The notes under the pieces are model-generated. The model did no database searches. It saw nothing but the letters and a program-made list of their open reading frames with translations, and was not told where the DNA came from. Both the position numbers and the translations under genes were made by a program. Below are positions 1 through 11,563 of a stretch of DNA of 64,000 nt, piece after piece. Position 1 is the first letter of the stretch. Every line of letters begins with the position of its first letter. Origin of the DNA: Symsagittifera roscoffensis (taxonomy: Eukaryota; Xenacoelomorpha; Acoela; Convolutidae); NCBI RefSeq assembly GCF_963678635.1, contig NC_087064.1, positions 47,291,346-47,355,345 of the forward strand, read 5' to 3'.

Positions 1-169
1 TTAGTGCAACTTGCGTAATTGTGGTGTTAGAGTCATCATTAGAAAATTGTTCACTTTAGTTTTTTTTATAATCATATTTATTGAGAGATTAAAATTTTCG
101 TACTAGAAGTTTTCATTCTTACTTTGTGCTGTTTTATCTTTTCGTTTGGAAGTCATCAAGTTTTATTGC

Positions 170-817
170 ATAAAAATCTTTGATGTTGTTTGTTTCTTTC
201 AGAGTCGAAAATCCTTGAGAACTTTCGTGTGAATCATTTCCAGTCGGATTTAATTTCTAAAAGTAAGACTGAGAACCGTTTCTCAGCTGTGTCTTCAAGT
301 GAGGTTTGAATTAATGCTGTACGCCTATGTATCAATTTTGATGAAGAGGTATAATATGCTGTAAATGCAATTAAGTAGTCTTCTACTGAATATTCAGGGT
401 CTCTTCCTGTGATCATCTTGAGTAATTTATTAGATTAGATAATTGATCCACCCAAAAGGTCTAGATTTATTGTCATCTGAATTGATTCTGCTGTGTTTGA
501 TTGTTGGATAAACTTTTTAAGTTGATTTTTTTGTAATTTCATGCTGTTGTAAGTAATATGATATCGAAACTTTGTTTTGCATTGGGTTAGGTTGGTAATC
601 TGGAGCATTTATATGGTTTTGTGATAGTTATATTTAGTTGTGCCATTTGCTGTCGTTGAGGAGGGTGTTGTTGTGTTTGTCGTTTTTTTTCTGACTTCAT
701 ATAGGGTTCAAAAATATCTGGTTGATAAGTATTATCTGGTTGATTAAATTTACTCCGATTGTTTTTTTCGTGGGTTATTATGGTACTGTTGTTCGTTTTC
801 GCTGAAGTAATCGTCAT
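170..817 (-). pseudogene. Decayed gag-like coding remnant (unrelated retroelement)
   Basis: Read on the minus strand, about 587-817 is Gln/Asn-rich. From about 541 down to 170 an interrupted frame looks like a capsid/gag region: a segment beginning MKLQKNQLKKFIQQ, then YSVEDYLIAFTAYY, then SDWK-stop-FTRKFSRIFDSER. The W..F...F..IFDSE pattern is typical of retrotransposon gag. There is at least one TGA at the W-K position and one break near 425-435. Composition is much more AT-rich than in elements A-C and there is no visible similarity to their gag, so this would be a different, older element. The family is an inference; the coding trace is reasonably clear. Confidence 0.45.
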
Positions 818-1721
818 CTTGAGAAAATTGTTGTTGTCCGTTTTGTTGAATTAAGTTGCCCGTTTTGTAAGTTGCCCGTTTTGTTGAATTATTGTTTTGT
901 TGAAAAAGTGTGTAACTGGTAGTGCGGTCTGTTAGAGTTTTTCGTTTTTCATTACAGAATACTGATTGAAATACTGGTTTTATTATTCTTTGGGTGTATT
1001 TATGTTCTTAAGATTGATTTGGCATTGTACAAAAGGGTTTTTGCCAATGTTTAAATTGAGAAAAAACCATAGTTTTCTTTTACAAAATTATTTCTGTTTA
1101 CGCGCTTTTGTTTGTTAGATTGTTAGATTTTAGTTCTTGGTCTATTTGTTTGATAATACATTTGCGAGTAATTCGGAAAAACGGATAGTTTGACTGTTGA
1201 TTGTAGTGTTTTTTGTGGGAAAGTACATTTTGCATTATGTGGTGTTGTGAGTGTTGGATGTATTGGGGAAATACTCTGTTGTGTTGTTCTAGGTATTGTT
1301 TGTACCATTTCTTCGTTAACAAAGTGTGATGGGTTGAATATCTTGTGAACTCAGGCTTACAGTTCCAATAGGGTTTCCTGTGTTTTTATGAATGGTGAAG
1401 TTAACCTATTATTACTTGTCCTATCATTAAATATTCTGTTCTAATTTAAGGGTGTGGTGTAAGTGGTGAGTGGAATTACTTTTAGGTAATCTTTCTATCT
1501 TTCTGTACAGAGACACTGGAAATTGCTGCAATTGAAATATCGTTAGGGATTTTGAAAAATAGGATAAGAGGAAACTATACATTTGTTCTGGTAATATTGT
1601 TTCCTTGTCTGAAATTTGTAGTCGAAAATTTTTTCTTGCTGTTGAGATTAAACATAAATTGTGTTGAAAATATTTTATAATGAACCATGCTAGGAATCTT
1701 TGTAAGTCAACTTTTACTACC

Positions 1722-2345
1722 TGTTTTTTTCATTATCAATGAGTGTTGTACGAATTGAATCTAAAAACTGCAAGAAAAGGTTGATTTCTTGTCTTAATTT
1801 TGCATGTCGAGATGTTTGAGTGGTGATTCACTTAAAATGTATATAATAAAGTAGTAAAGTTTCGATAGCAAATATTGCGTCTGTAAAACAAAGTGATACG
1901 TCTGATGCCTGGTAGATGGTGATCGAGTATTCGTCTTCTGATTTTTATTTTAGGAATTTCTGGTATACATGGACTATTTCCTTTTTCAAAAAATATTGCA
2001 ATTAATTTATGGCAAAGCTGTACTTGTCCTCTAGCGGGATCACTTTGTGGGTGAATGAAATAAGAAAAACCGAGTTATCATCAAAGATTTCATCGTACTG
2101 AACCATTTTTTGTGCTGCTTTATTACGGTTAATGTGTAGCTTTCAAGTTGTATTTTAATTGATTCCAGCTATAGAGTCTTACTGGTTTGCGAAGGTATGG
2201 TTTTTTTATTCTGCGTTTCAATTTATTATGCTATGGTGTTCTAGATTTTGATTCGAAAAATTGACTTTGGTCGTTTATTGGCTTTTTTTTGTCGTCAATT
2301 AAATCTTGTAGGCTTTGAAGTTCTTGGATTGTGATTTTGTCAGAT
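1722..2345 (-). pseudogene. Decayed minus-strand coding remnant, unknown
   Basis: Translating the minus strand from about 2106 downward gives a protein-like frame (VQYDEIFDDNSVFLIS, HKVIPLEDKYSFAIN, a stop, LQYFLKKEIVHVYQKFL, a stop, KSEDEYSITIYQASDVSLCF) that continues to about 1722. Upstream, 2345-2110 has further protein-like stretches (LKRRIKKPYLRKPVRLYSWNQ) with stops. The residue mix and the persistence of one frame suggest a mutated gene. I do not recognise the family. It lies in the same orientation as the gag-like remnant at 170-817 and could belong to the same old element. Confidence 0.35.
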
Positions 2346-3788
2346 TACGAAACTGCGTTTCGTGTTTTGGAAAATTTTGTGAAATATTATATTATGTTTG
2401 TGATTATTGCCTTCTCTTGTTTGATTTTTTTTGATATGATATCTCCTAGTTTTTGTTTATGTGTTGTGATTGCAAGATCGTAACCTTTTTTATTAAACAT
2501 TTGTGGAGTACTTTTGTTTGTTTGTTTCCTAGTTTATCTTTTGACATAAGTGTAAGACTGATGGTTGCAAAATTCAGGGATTAAGTTTTATGTTTCCTAA
2601 ACTGTTAGTTCTTACACTTTTTGTGAAGTTATCTTAATGTTGGGGCATAAATTGTTGAGTGTAGACGGGTTTTAGAGAGAGTAAATCAGTTCCTTAGAAA
2701 GATTTCGTACTTTCTCGGTAGTTAAGTTTTTTTAAGAAAAACTCACCTAATCTTACTTAGAGTTGTGATTTGTGATCAAGGATTGGAGGATGGTAAACCA
2801 GTCCACAAGGTTCAAGTATACTCAGAACACAAGCATATTGTTAGATACGTTTTTAGATCTTCCAAGTTTATGATTGTCTAAGCCTGGGCCAACTAAGAGT
2901 ATGGGCTCAAAAGAAGGATGAGTGAAGACACTGTTTTTCACCGAAGTTTTTCACTGTTTATCTTAATTAGAATGGGTACTTGTTCAAAAATTTCTTTTTA
3001 TCTTGTAATGTTGATAAGGGTTGGAGAATGAATTGACCTTTGAGGTCGTTAGACCTTTTTTAACCAAGAGCTGGGAGAACAAAAATGTTCTCATTGATCC
3101 AAGGAAAGCCTTGATGATCACATCTGTATACTTGACTTGTACAATACGCTTTTTTGTATTCCCTCATCTTGATACAGTGTGCAGGTAACAAAGCGGTTAG
3201 TACGGTTTATATATACGGTAACCCATGTTAAGCGGTTAGTACGGTTTTTATAAATCAGCAAAAGGACAATCAAATTAAATTAAACTTGAAATTCGAACTC
3301 CAAAAATCAGAAATAAGGAACAATCTCTCCCGAGCTCAGTAGGTCCAGCGGTGCACCACCAGAATCTTCAAGCCAGTTCCACTTTCCCTTCCCCCCAGAA
3401 GCCACTGGACGGACCTCTCCCTAAAGTCCTTAAGAGTGCACTCGACAAACGGTCACAATTTTTAAACAAAACAAATCTAAGAAACTTTTAAAACAAAAAG
3501 TAAATTTCAAACATTTTGCAACTATGATCATTGTCAAGTTTTTACAATAAATTAATCTAATTGACGACAAAACATCAATTTACAAATGTTTCTTTTGAGT
3601 AGTTCATATACTTTTTGTTCTAAACCATTAAGGTAAAAAACTTGCCAATCACATTCGACTTCTAAAATTACTATTTAGATTAAAATCTCTCAACCTCTAA
3701 ATTTAAATTATTAATTATTTTGTCTGAAAGTTTCTGAGTCATAATGTCAATGTAGACATGTATATTTTAAGGTATGTACCTATTTATT
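2346..3788. other. AT-rich flank, no gene seen
   Basis: No supported gene. The only clear structure is a direct repeat of 18 bases (AAGCGGTTAGTACGGTTT) at 3191-3208 and 3230-3247, spaced 39 bases apart. The stretch from 818 to 1721 is likewise AT-rich and holds only low-complexity minus-strand coding traces. Confidence 0.5.
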
Positions 3789-3793
3789 CTATA
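3789..3793. repeat. Possible target-site duplication of element A (left)
   Basis: CTATA abuts the left LTR; CTAAA follows the right LTR end at 53889-53893. Four of five bases match, which suits the 4-5 bp duplications of Ty3/gypsy integration followed by one mutation. Match by chance is possible. Confidence 0.4.
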
Positions 3794-4683
3794 AGCCATT
3801 CCGCCGGATTGACACAGTGCAACCTTCCGGCACAACACGAGAATAGAATTAGAGGCCTTAACGATCATTTATTAGTAAAAACGAGGGTCAAAATATTCTG
3901 GAAGTTTTAATTTCAAAAATTCGAATCGTGACGTCACATTTCTGAGAAATGCTAAAATGGCCATTTTGAGGCGAAAAACAGAAGAAAACAAAACAACCGC
4001 TGAAATAGTGAAAAACAGTCGAACGGGAATGAAATAAAACACGAAGCCTCTTATCGTGACGATCACGCACGATTAGACACTAAGCGGAAGGAATTAGCCA
4101 GGAAGGAGGCTTCAGTGGGGAAGGAGTAAAGAGCAGTACCCTCCCGTGCCACGAAGTGGGAGTAATAACGACGTTGTTACAGTGGAATCACGGAAGCGGC
4201 AGCTCGCCCCCCCCCCCCCCCCAGGGACAGTATATGGTGAACAACTATAAAGAACTGACTTTTTAACTACTCTGATGCCATGAACATTTGAATTAACACC
4301 GGTAACGATTGATATTTTAGAATATGAGTAGCTAGGAAGAGGAAAGGGTTAATCCATCTCCAATGGATGTAATATAGAACTATCACTAAAAACATAGTAA
4401 AATAGGAAATTCGAGCCGTGTTTTTAATAGCAATCATGCAGTCTGAGTATCCGAGACCCAGCTATGTGGTTGTTTTTGCATGTAAACGAAAGCTGTTTAA
4501 AGGTAGTTTGACTGATGGCCTGAAAATAGTAATTTTTTACTTAACCCTAGACAGACCAGAAAATCAACTGGCTAGGTCGAGACGGTAAAAAATGAGTAGA
4601 AATTAGGTAATTGACGCCGGCCAGTCGTTAATAGGTACTTTTTCTACGCTCCGTCACTGTGTAGTATTTGTGCGAATGTTACA
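3794..4683 (+). repeat. 5' LTR of element A
   Basis: It begins AGCCATTCCGCC, where the right copy reads TGCCACTCCGCC, so the expected terminal TG has probably mutated to AG. It ends TGTTACA. It contains a CRE-type palindrome at 3929-3936, a run of about 16 C at 4207-4222, and a TATATGG stretch near 4232. It resembles the LTRs of element B in the segment around the CRE and near the 3' end. Confidence 0.8.
3929..3936. promoter_or_regulatory. CRE-type palindrome TGACGTCA in LTR
   Basis: A perfect TGACGTCA, the CREB/ATF consensus, about 135 bases into the LTR. The same octamer sits at the equivalent place in the other full-size LTRs (26563-26570, 27158-27165 and 51296-51303), although surrounding bases have diverged. 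Function as an enhancer is an inference. Confidence 0.55.
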
Positions 4684-4695
4684 TAGACGTTTTTA

Positions 4696-4713
4696 TGGCG
4701 TTCCTGGGTGGGC
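4696..4713 (+). promoter_or_regulatory. Primer binding site of element A
   Basis: TGGCGTTCCTGGGTGGGC begins 12 bases after the LTR end. It starts with TGG, the complement of tRNA CCA. It fits a tRNA with discriminator G, acceptor strand CAGGAAC/CAGGAGC and T-stem CCACC. Element B has TGGCGCTCCTGGGTG at the same distance. The tRNA identity was not established. Confidence 0.6.
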
Positions 4714-6359
4714 CTGTTAAAGGCATAAGACCATCATGATCAGCAAACGTTTCAGCGACAAACCCTCCGCTCCGGGCGTATGCCCGAGTTAGAGGCCTTA
4801 ATGACCTTTTTTGTACTAGGGGGAAGGTTCCAACCCTCCGCCTAGTACTATTTAGCTTTTTAACTTAGTAAAGACCAAAAATTCCGGGGCCGTAGGGTTA
4901 GGTGGGAAGTTATGAGCCTGTTTTTCCCAAGGTCCCGGGACCAAAAACAATTAAAAAGAAAGCGTAAAACCGAACAAAAATAGTGTATAACCAAAAAAAA
5001 AACCAGAAACAAATTTACTTGAAAACAAAAAGTACAAAAAACTGTAAAAAAACCAAAGAAGACCAAAAACAATAAAAAACATAACGTGACAGTTTATATG
5101 TTATTTCCGGACGAGATGTGATCTGACCTTCCTATTTGTTGTTGTTTCAGATTGATTTATATCGTTTTTGACCGACAGATTGAGTGTTTGGTGGTGGGTT
5201 AGTTACCCTCCCTTGAGTGTTGTTTGAGTATTTAAGCACGTTAATGGTGATTTTACCGGTGACCGGAGGGTAGAGTGGGAAGCTGACCGACGTGTTCCAA
5301 ACTCAACGGGGGCATCCAGGACAACATCCACGACGACTGTTGGGTATCGTTGATACAATTTTAATATCGCTCGGGTACTGTTTCGTTAATACTTAAGAGG
5401 TGGGGGCACAATTGGCGCGGCCCGATTGCACCCTCCATCGATTGCGAATTTCCAATTTAAGAGTCTTAAATCGGGTATTTTGGTGCAAATAAGATTTTAA
5501 TTATATTGATTAACGACTACTAGTAAATTATTATCATTACTATATAGACTCCTATTTAGACCCGAGAAATACCCAATTTTGTCGAAAAACACTGATTTTC
5601 GACCAAATTGTTAACCCCCAAAAATTTGTATATCCTAGCTTTTCCGAACAGAAAAAAGCTACTGTACAGTGAGTTACTACGTGGTTCGATCCCCCTAACT
5701 AATGAAACCGCCCGGAGAAAAACCTAGTAGAAGTGATAATTTTCCGAATTTTGTCAATCTGTTTTGAAGATCGAGTTTTTGAGTTTTAGAGGTAGAGCAA
5801 TAAAAATTTTTGCGTTAGGGGCATGCTACCATAACGTGCTCGGTTGCCAGAGAGATTTTTGAGTAACCCTCCGAATAGTTCCGTGGATAGAGCTAACAAC
5901 TTAAAGATAGGAAAAGGAAGGAATCGGACGGTTTGAATTCGATAGTTTTTGGCCAAATTTTTGTTTCCAAACCAATTTTGATCAGGTTATATGCATTATT
6001 CCAGTGCCGTACAGAGCTACTACGCGCGTTTCATTTATTTTTAGGCACTTTTTGTCGGAATTGCGGAAAAAGTTTTTACGATCCTATATAGGTGGTGAAA
6101 AAAAGCCGATTGGACGAACGCGTTTTTGGCACTTTCTCAAAGACTAAAAAAGAAATCGAAATAATTTTGGTAAGTTAAGTCGACGTTTTTGACCACTTTC
6201 TTGGACCGCAAGCATTTTTGGGTTGATAATCTCAGGAAAGAAAATTTAAATTTTATAGGATCACCTTTTATCCTACTGGGAAGGTTGACAGAGTCAGCCA
6301 ACCTAATTTTGAGTCAGTGAGACCGCAATCGGAGTTTTCACAGCGTTAAAAAAATTCGC

Positions 6360-6790
6360 TTTCTTGATTTTTTGGGGAACCCTCCGAAGCAACCCTCAGG
6401 AGTCAGCTAAGCCCCTTAGCAACCCTCCTCAGTAGAAATTTTCCACGGAACGCTCCGAAGAAGTTAAAACTACCCCACCCCACAGAGAATTTAGCCTGAT
6501 TTGACACTTTCTAGGACTAATTGGAGACCCTCCTAAGTGAGATTAGAAAAATTTGGAATTTTGAAGGAACCCTACGAAGTAACCCTCCGGAGCGTATTAA
6601 GCCTCTTATTGGCCCTCCTTCGTGAGTTTAAGGTGACCCTCGGAAGTCACTTGGGTGACTAGGGTACCCTCCGAAGTAACCCTCCGGAGTAAGCTAAGTG
6701 TCTTAACAACCCTCCGAAGTAACCCTCCGGAGTGAATTAAGCCCCTTAACAACACTCCTTATTGAAAACTTAGGGGTACCTTCCGGGGCA
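6360..6790 (+). repeat. CCCTCCGGAG-type repeat array in leader A
   Basis: Repeated AACCCTCCGAAGTAACCCTCCGGAGT-like units with spacers such as AAGCCCCTTAACAAC, repeated several times. The core TCCGGA is a palindrome also found in the separate arrays of leader B. Confidence 0.7.
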
Positions 6791-6972
6791 ATTTGAGCAA
6801 TTAAAATATCCATTTACAGTCGGAATAAAAGGTCAACTACCAACGGGCGTGCATATTAGGATTATAGGAGCCCATTTGACCCGGAAATTTGTGATCAAAT
6901 TTGGATTTTAGATTGGGTTCATCAGTAGTACCCGGACAACACTTTTTTTAGATTGTTATTTTGGTAGTGTGG

Positions 6973-7228
6973 TTGCCGTGAGCTACTTAATAGGAAAACT
7001 CGGGCAATCCGGGAACATATAAAAGAAGACCTCGGTGAGTGTATTAGGCAAGACACACTCACTTGAGAAGAAAAGTTGTTCCCTGCTCTCGTGCACTTGG
7101 GGCGGCCCGGGTGTTGGAGAGCTTTTTCGATCAGAGGTTGCCTTGAGCTACTTAGTAGGACAGCTCGGGCAATCGCAGGACACCTAGAAGAAGACCTCGG
7201 TGAGTGTATTAGGCAAATACACACTCAC
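6973..7228 (+). other. Duplicated double-hairpin in leader A (candidate packaging or structural RNA)
   Basis: Two hairpins occur twice with a 165 base period. Hairpin 1 (6973-7007 and 7138-7172) pairs TTGCC with GGCAA and, in the second copy, GAGCT with AGCTC. Hairpin 2 (7035-7062 and 7200-7228) pairs GTGAGTGT with ACACACTCAC. Element B has a counterpart of hairpin 1 at about 31242-31278 (TGCCC with GGGCA), followed by GGTG..CGCC at hairpin 2. The position upstream of gag suits an RNA packaging or dimerisation signal, which is inference only. Confidence 0.45.
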
Positions 7229-7719
7229 TTGAGAAGACAGTTTCCTGGGCTTCGTTCTTTTGGAGTGTTCCAATTGAGGGAAGTCTTTTTCTTTAAGACT
7301 ACGTTTTAATTATCTGTACTGAAACCATCACTGCTGTTTTATAAAATATTGTTTGATCTTAAACGAGGCAGTGATTTGATACAAGTTTGGTGGTAAAATT
7401 GAAGCTGAACGAAAGGTCGCTGTCATCTATAGCATATTCTTATCTGATTATCAATTGTGTTTTGTGTATTGGTCATTTATGTGGAAATTTCGTGATACTG
7501 TTATACTAGGTAACTGGGTGGAGTTAGCATTATCTTAACATTAAGCAAGCCCTGTGCTTAACTTCAGCTGAGTCATCAATATCATCACTAAGAGATCCAA
7601 AGAATGTTTTTGATATAGAGAAAGTCGAGTAGGCAGCGTTAAGCAATATACTTCAAACTTATTTGTGGTACTTGTGCATTGACGTCAACTTGTACGAATA
7701 TTACTATTTATTACAAAAC

Positions 7720-10273
7720 ATGCAGCGTAGAGACTCGCTAGGATTGACGACCAAGATGCCCTGGCTGAGCAGGGGAAGCACACGAAAGTTTAAAACAAGG
7801 CGTAGCCAATCTTCGTTCAGCAGCGTTTCCGACGTTTTTGCTGACGACGGAGCGACTAAAGGTCAAGCTGGTCTTTCAATGAGCGGAATGAAACTGAGAA
7901 GCGAGAAGAACCTCGATGGCAATCAAGTGCGAAGAGTTGAGGCCGGACCAGCTAGCGAGACGCTTATGGAACCCTTCGAGGAATGGGAGAAAACGCTGAT
8001 CCGACCCGACTACCACCATCACGCGGACCTGGAAGTGCCAGGCGAGGACTTTGAACGGGAGGAAGTTGAAAGAACGGAGGAGGCCTCGGAGCGTTCCGAG
8101 GTCGAACCGCGAGAAGAACTGTTGTTCAGGGCAATGTCCAAATCAGAGACTAAATGTAACAAGTAGAGAAAAAAGCAATTATCTCTAGTCAAGCAGAGCA
8201 AGAATGCAATGATGTCAATTATAAGCCCAAGAGAGGAACAAACAAGTTCAAAAGCCAAGAAAATATGGAAGTTTTTGTATGATGAGCGCATGGCGTCACT
8301 CCAAATTTAGGGTTTATCTTCCAGTTATGACCATCCGGAGATAGCTCATTCAAATGTTGACTTCACGCTGTGCCCAAGAAATGACAAGCGCAAGAAAGCG
8401 TTGTCCAACTCGCCGACCAGGCCGATGTCTGATGGGATAACCGTAGGAGTATCCTCGACGTTCGACAGGTTGATGATGTCGATGGGCACGCAGAAGGGCA
8501 GCGCGTCATCAAGTACCAGGCTACAACCCCGTTTGACCTCATCTTCTTTGGGTCTCACCCCGGTATCAGGGGCGGCTGGCGAGATAAGTGACATGTTTGC
8601 TGGCGTAATGACAGGCCTTGAAGAGATGCGACGGGACATGACTAAGAGAATAGATCGAGTCGAAGAGAGGGATCACCAGGGTCAAGAGAAATTGCGAGAT
8701 GAGCTAACAAACGTGAAGTCGCAGGCGAGAGTCGATCAGGCTCAATGATTCGTAACACCGATCAATGCCTAGCGGAGAGCTTGGCTCAAGCAGCCAAGAA
8801 GTCAGAAGAAAAAGAAGTGAGGATGACAAGAGAGATCGAGCGACTGCTGAACGATCACGACAATACCTATGCTCATACGATGGCTAGCCTGGAGAAAAGG
8901 TTGGATGCCAAATCTGACCTGATGATGCGGAAGCTTGACGAGATCTTAAGCGGGGGTGATCGGGAGGAGCGCTCGGCCCCAAGGGAGAGCTCACGCCAGG
9001 CAAATGATAGAGACGGAGGACACAGCTATGCCGGGGCCCAGCCCAGTTCGAGAACGATTTACGCATCTAATCATAGGGAGCGACCCAGGGCAGCCCCATC
9101 GAGGCCAGGTTGGACAAACCCGGTCCCGCCGGAAGCGGATGCCACCCCGAAGACACGATTGCCTACTCACAAGTCAGATCAGTGCCAGATCTGACTACAG
9201 TCTCGCAGGACACAAAGATGTATGCCTCGATGCTTGAGCCTCTCAATATATCTCTTGAAACATTCATCACCAAGCTCTCGAAGTCAACCGAGAGAGGAGA
9301 GAGGTCAAGGAGGACACTCACAAAACCGAAGTCATACAAGGAGGAGTCAGATGGCTGCATCGACACTTGGATACAGTTGATGAAGTTGCAATTTGAAGAA
9401 GAGAACCTCTCAAAGAAACAGGAATGCAGCGCATTGACAAGCAACCTAAAGGGTACCGCCCTAAGTTGTGTAATAGCGAAAAGGACCAATGAACGAGACA
9501 GCGCTCGCAAGATAATCGACATCTTGCTGGATCTTTTTGGCTCTGGTCTACAAGGGCATCAAGCTATGATGAAGTTTGAAAAGATGCGTCAAAGAGATGA
9601 CGAATCGATAGACAAGTTTTCGGACGACCTTGAATTACTCATAAGAACGAGCAATCCCGATGAGAGAATATCGGAGCGAAACTTGGCAATCGCCTCAAAA
9701 ATTATGGATGGAGTGAAAAGTGATGAGCTGAAAACTATGCTGGCCAGACACTTTACCCTGTCGCTTGACTAGGTGCCCACGCCCGATGATTTGCGCATGA
9801 AGTCGCGTGAGTACTTGCTCATAAAACCGAGGGCGCAAAACCGTTACAGCAAATATGGCAACTACAGCGGAACAAACACTGGCGCGAACTCCAGTTGGTA
9901 CTGACCTCATGACGACTTGGATGAGAGGAGCTCATGTGCGAATTGTGGTTCGGTGGACCACCATGTTTCCACCTGTTCTACTTACAAGCAGAGCATGGAA
10001 GCGATAGGCTACTTTCTCGATGACGTTGATGCGACTGACGAGGACCACGAAGAGTATGTGAGAGGACTCATAATGACGTATGGACCAAGGTGCTTCTTCT
10101 GCAATTTGGAGGGACACTACAAGTCAGATTGCACTCAATTTTGGGATGCAGTGGCGGACGTGAAACACACCCGCCATGAAGAGGCGCTTTCGGGCGTAAA
10201 AGCCAGCCGAGCACGTCTGATGAACAAGCTGAGTCTCGGAGAAAAGAAACGACACCAGCACGTTTACGACTAA
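7720..10273 (+). pseudogene. gag: gag of element A (matrix-like N-terminus, capsid, two zinc knuckles)
   Basis: The first ATG of the long frame is at 7720. The N-terminal part (7720-8748) is charged and Ser/Glu-rich, with TAG at 8164 and a further stop near 8308. A coiled, basic/acidic region follows to 9194. The capsid-like part, 9200-9769, shows GCIDTWIQLMKLQFEEENL and later FGSGLQGHQAMMKFE, matching elements B and C. Stops TAG at 9770 and TGA at 9902 precede two CX2CX4HX4C knuckles (about 9935-9976 and 10091-10132), the nucleic-acid-binding nucleocapsid. At least three frame changes or stops make it nonfunctional as it stands. Confidence 0.8.
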
Positions 10274-10298
10274 GAGGGTCAAGACCTTACCAGATGAG

Positions 10299-11563
10299 GT
10301 GATAGCCTCGAGCCTGAAGGCAGAGCCGGCCGGCCCGCTCAAGGTGGATTATGGCTTAGCGGCACGGACTGCATTACAGAATGTCCAGCAGGAGCCAGCC
10401 ACGAAGGAAGTTGAGCAGTGGGTAAGGTCGGAAATAGAAAGCACAGATCTTCGGGGAAAAATTGACATTCTGGGGAAAACAACGAAAGAAGAGGACAGAC
10501 AGGAACCCAGAAAACCGGGAATAAAGCTAAATGTTATATCGGGTAAAACCTTTGGCATGAAGAAAGAAGGAACGAAGATAATGTCCACTATTTCAGTCGC
10601 AGGACACCAGGTGGTCAAGAACTTGAGTGAACTGTTTGAGATCACGCTGTTACACCTGGAAAATTATGCGGATTACCTGAGAGAGAAGGATCCCAAGTTG
10701 GACTCTAGGGCAGTGCGAGCGCTGCTCACGACAGGAGGTCCAAGACTAATCAGAGTAGATGGACATTACATAAAATCCATGGCCCATATCCAATTCTGAT
10801 GAATGTGGACGGCATTAACATCTACACGAAGGCTCACGTGACGGATGCAAGTGACCAAGTAGGCCGGATATACATTGTTCGAGAAGAGCTTATGGTGCGA
10901 CGAATCGGGCATAACGCCATGCTTGAGCAGGATGCGGTTCACACAGGTTGCGAAGCCGATCTGGCAGCACATGTGCTAGATAAGCAGGGCAGACAACTTT
11001 CAGTTAAAAGGATGTTAGATACCGGAGCAGTGGTCACTGTCATGCCAGTCAGCACCTGGACTGATATGGGCTCCGACTATTTGGATCTGATACCGACAAA
11101 CATCAGACTGGCAGCTGCCAAACAGGGTGTAATCTATGTGACAGGACGGACCCTGATTATATCACTGCAGCTTGGATGAAGACATCTTTGGATGAGCTTC
11201 CTGGTAGTGGGAAATTTGGACGAATTCGATCAATTCATCCAGGTGAGGGACTTCGTACGCAACTTTGATGTCACGATCGACCTGAAAGACGCGTTGATCA
11301 GGATCAAAGACCCTGAGAGGAAGTTTGAAAAGAAAACTCTTAATAAGATCTTAATTATTCAGGCAACAGTGCCGGTTTTCCTGGATCGAAAAGTTAGAAT
11401 GAAGCCAAACCAAGCCGTAGTAGCGACGTTTAGGATGAGAAAAGTGAAGGATTTCTGGATTTCTGTAATGACAGACAGGTGTGTCTGGTACCAAATCCAA
11501 GCAGTAAGAGCTCGGCTATTTGAGGAAAAAGCTTCTCACTCACTCAGAGCGGACTGTGTGTGA
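10299..11563 (+). pseudogene. pro: pol of element A: linker and aspartic protease
   Basis: A charged linker (10299-10798, sharing VISGKTFGMKK and VRALLTTGGPRL with element B) is followed, after a TGA and frame change at 10797, by the protease frame 10799-11179. The catalytic LDTGA motif is at about 11015-11029. A second frame from 11192 holds the distal protease motif (RDFVRNFDVTIDL, compare ILGGDF in element B). The protease would process the Gag-Pol precursor as a dimer. The missing G at the distal motif and the frame breaks indicate an inactive copy. Confidence 0.75.

Larger units (their letters stand above)
4714..7719 (+). other. Long untranslated leader of element A
   Basis: About 3 kb between primer site and gag without a convincing gene. 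The region 6360-6790 has an irregular array of CCCTCCGAAG / CCCTCCGGAG units. The part near 6968-7256 carries a 165 base tandem repeat with hairpins (listed separately). Parts near 5400-5650 resemble the leaders of B and C. Short open frames here do not recur in element B at equivalent positions. Confidence 0.6.

Noticed and set aside
4207-4222. Poly-C run as a functional element
   Set aside because: The other LTR copy of A has only a short C run at this place; a simple homopolymer expansion or sequencing effect.
5409-5430. TGGCGCGGCCCG considered as primer binding site of element A
   Set aside because: It lies 0.7 kb past the LTR end defined by comparison of LTRs; the better match next to the LTR is at 4696.
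7680-7687. TGACGTCA just upstream of gag A as a further CRE
   Set aside because: Not present at the equivalent place in B; likely chance.
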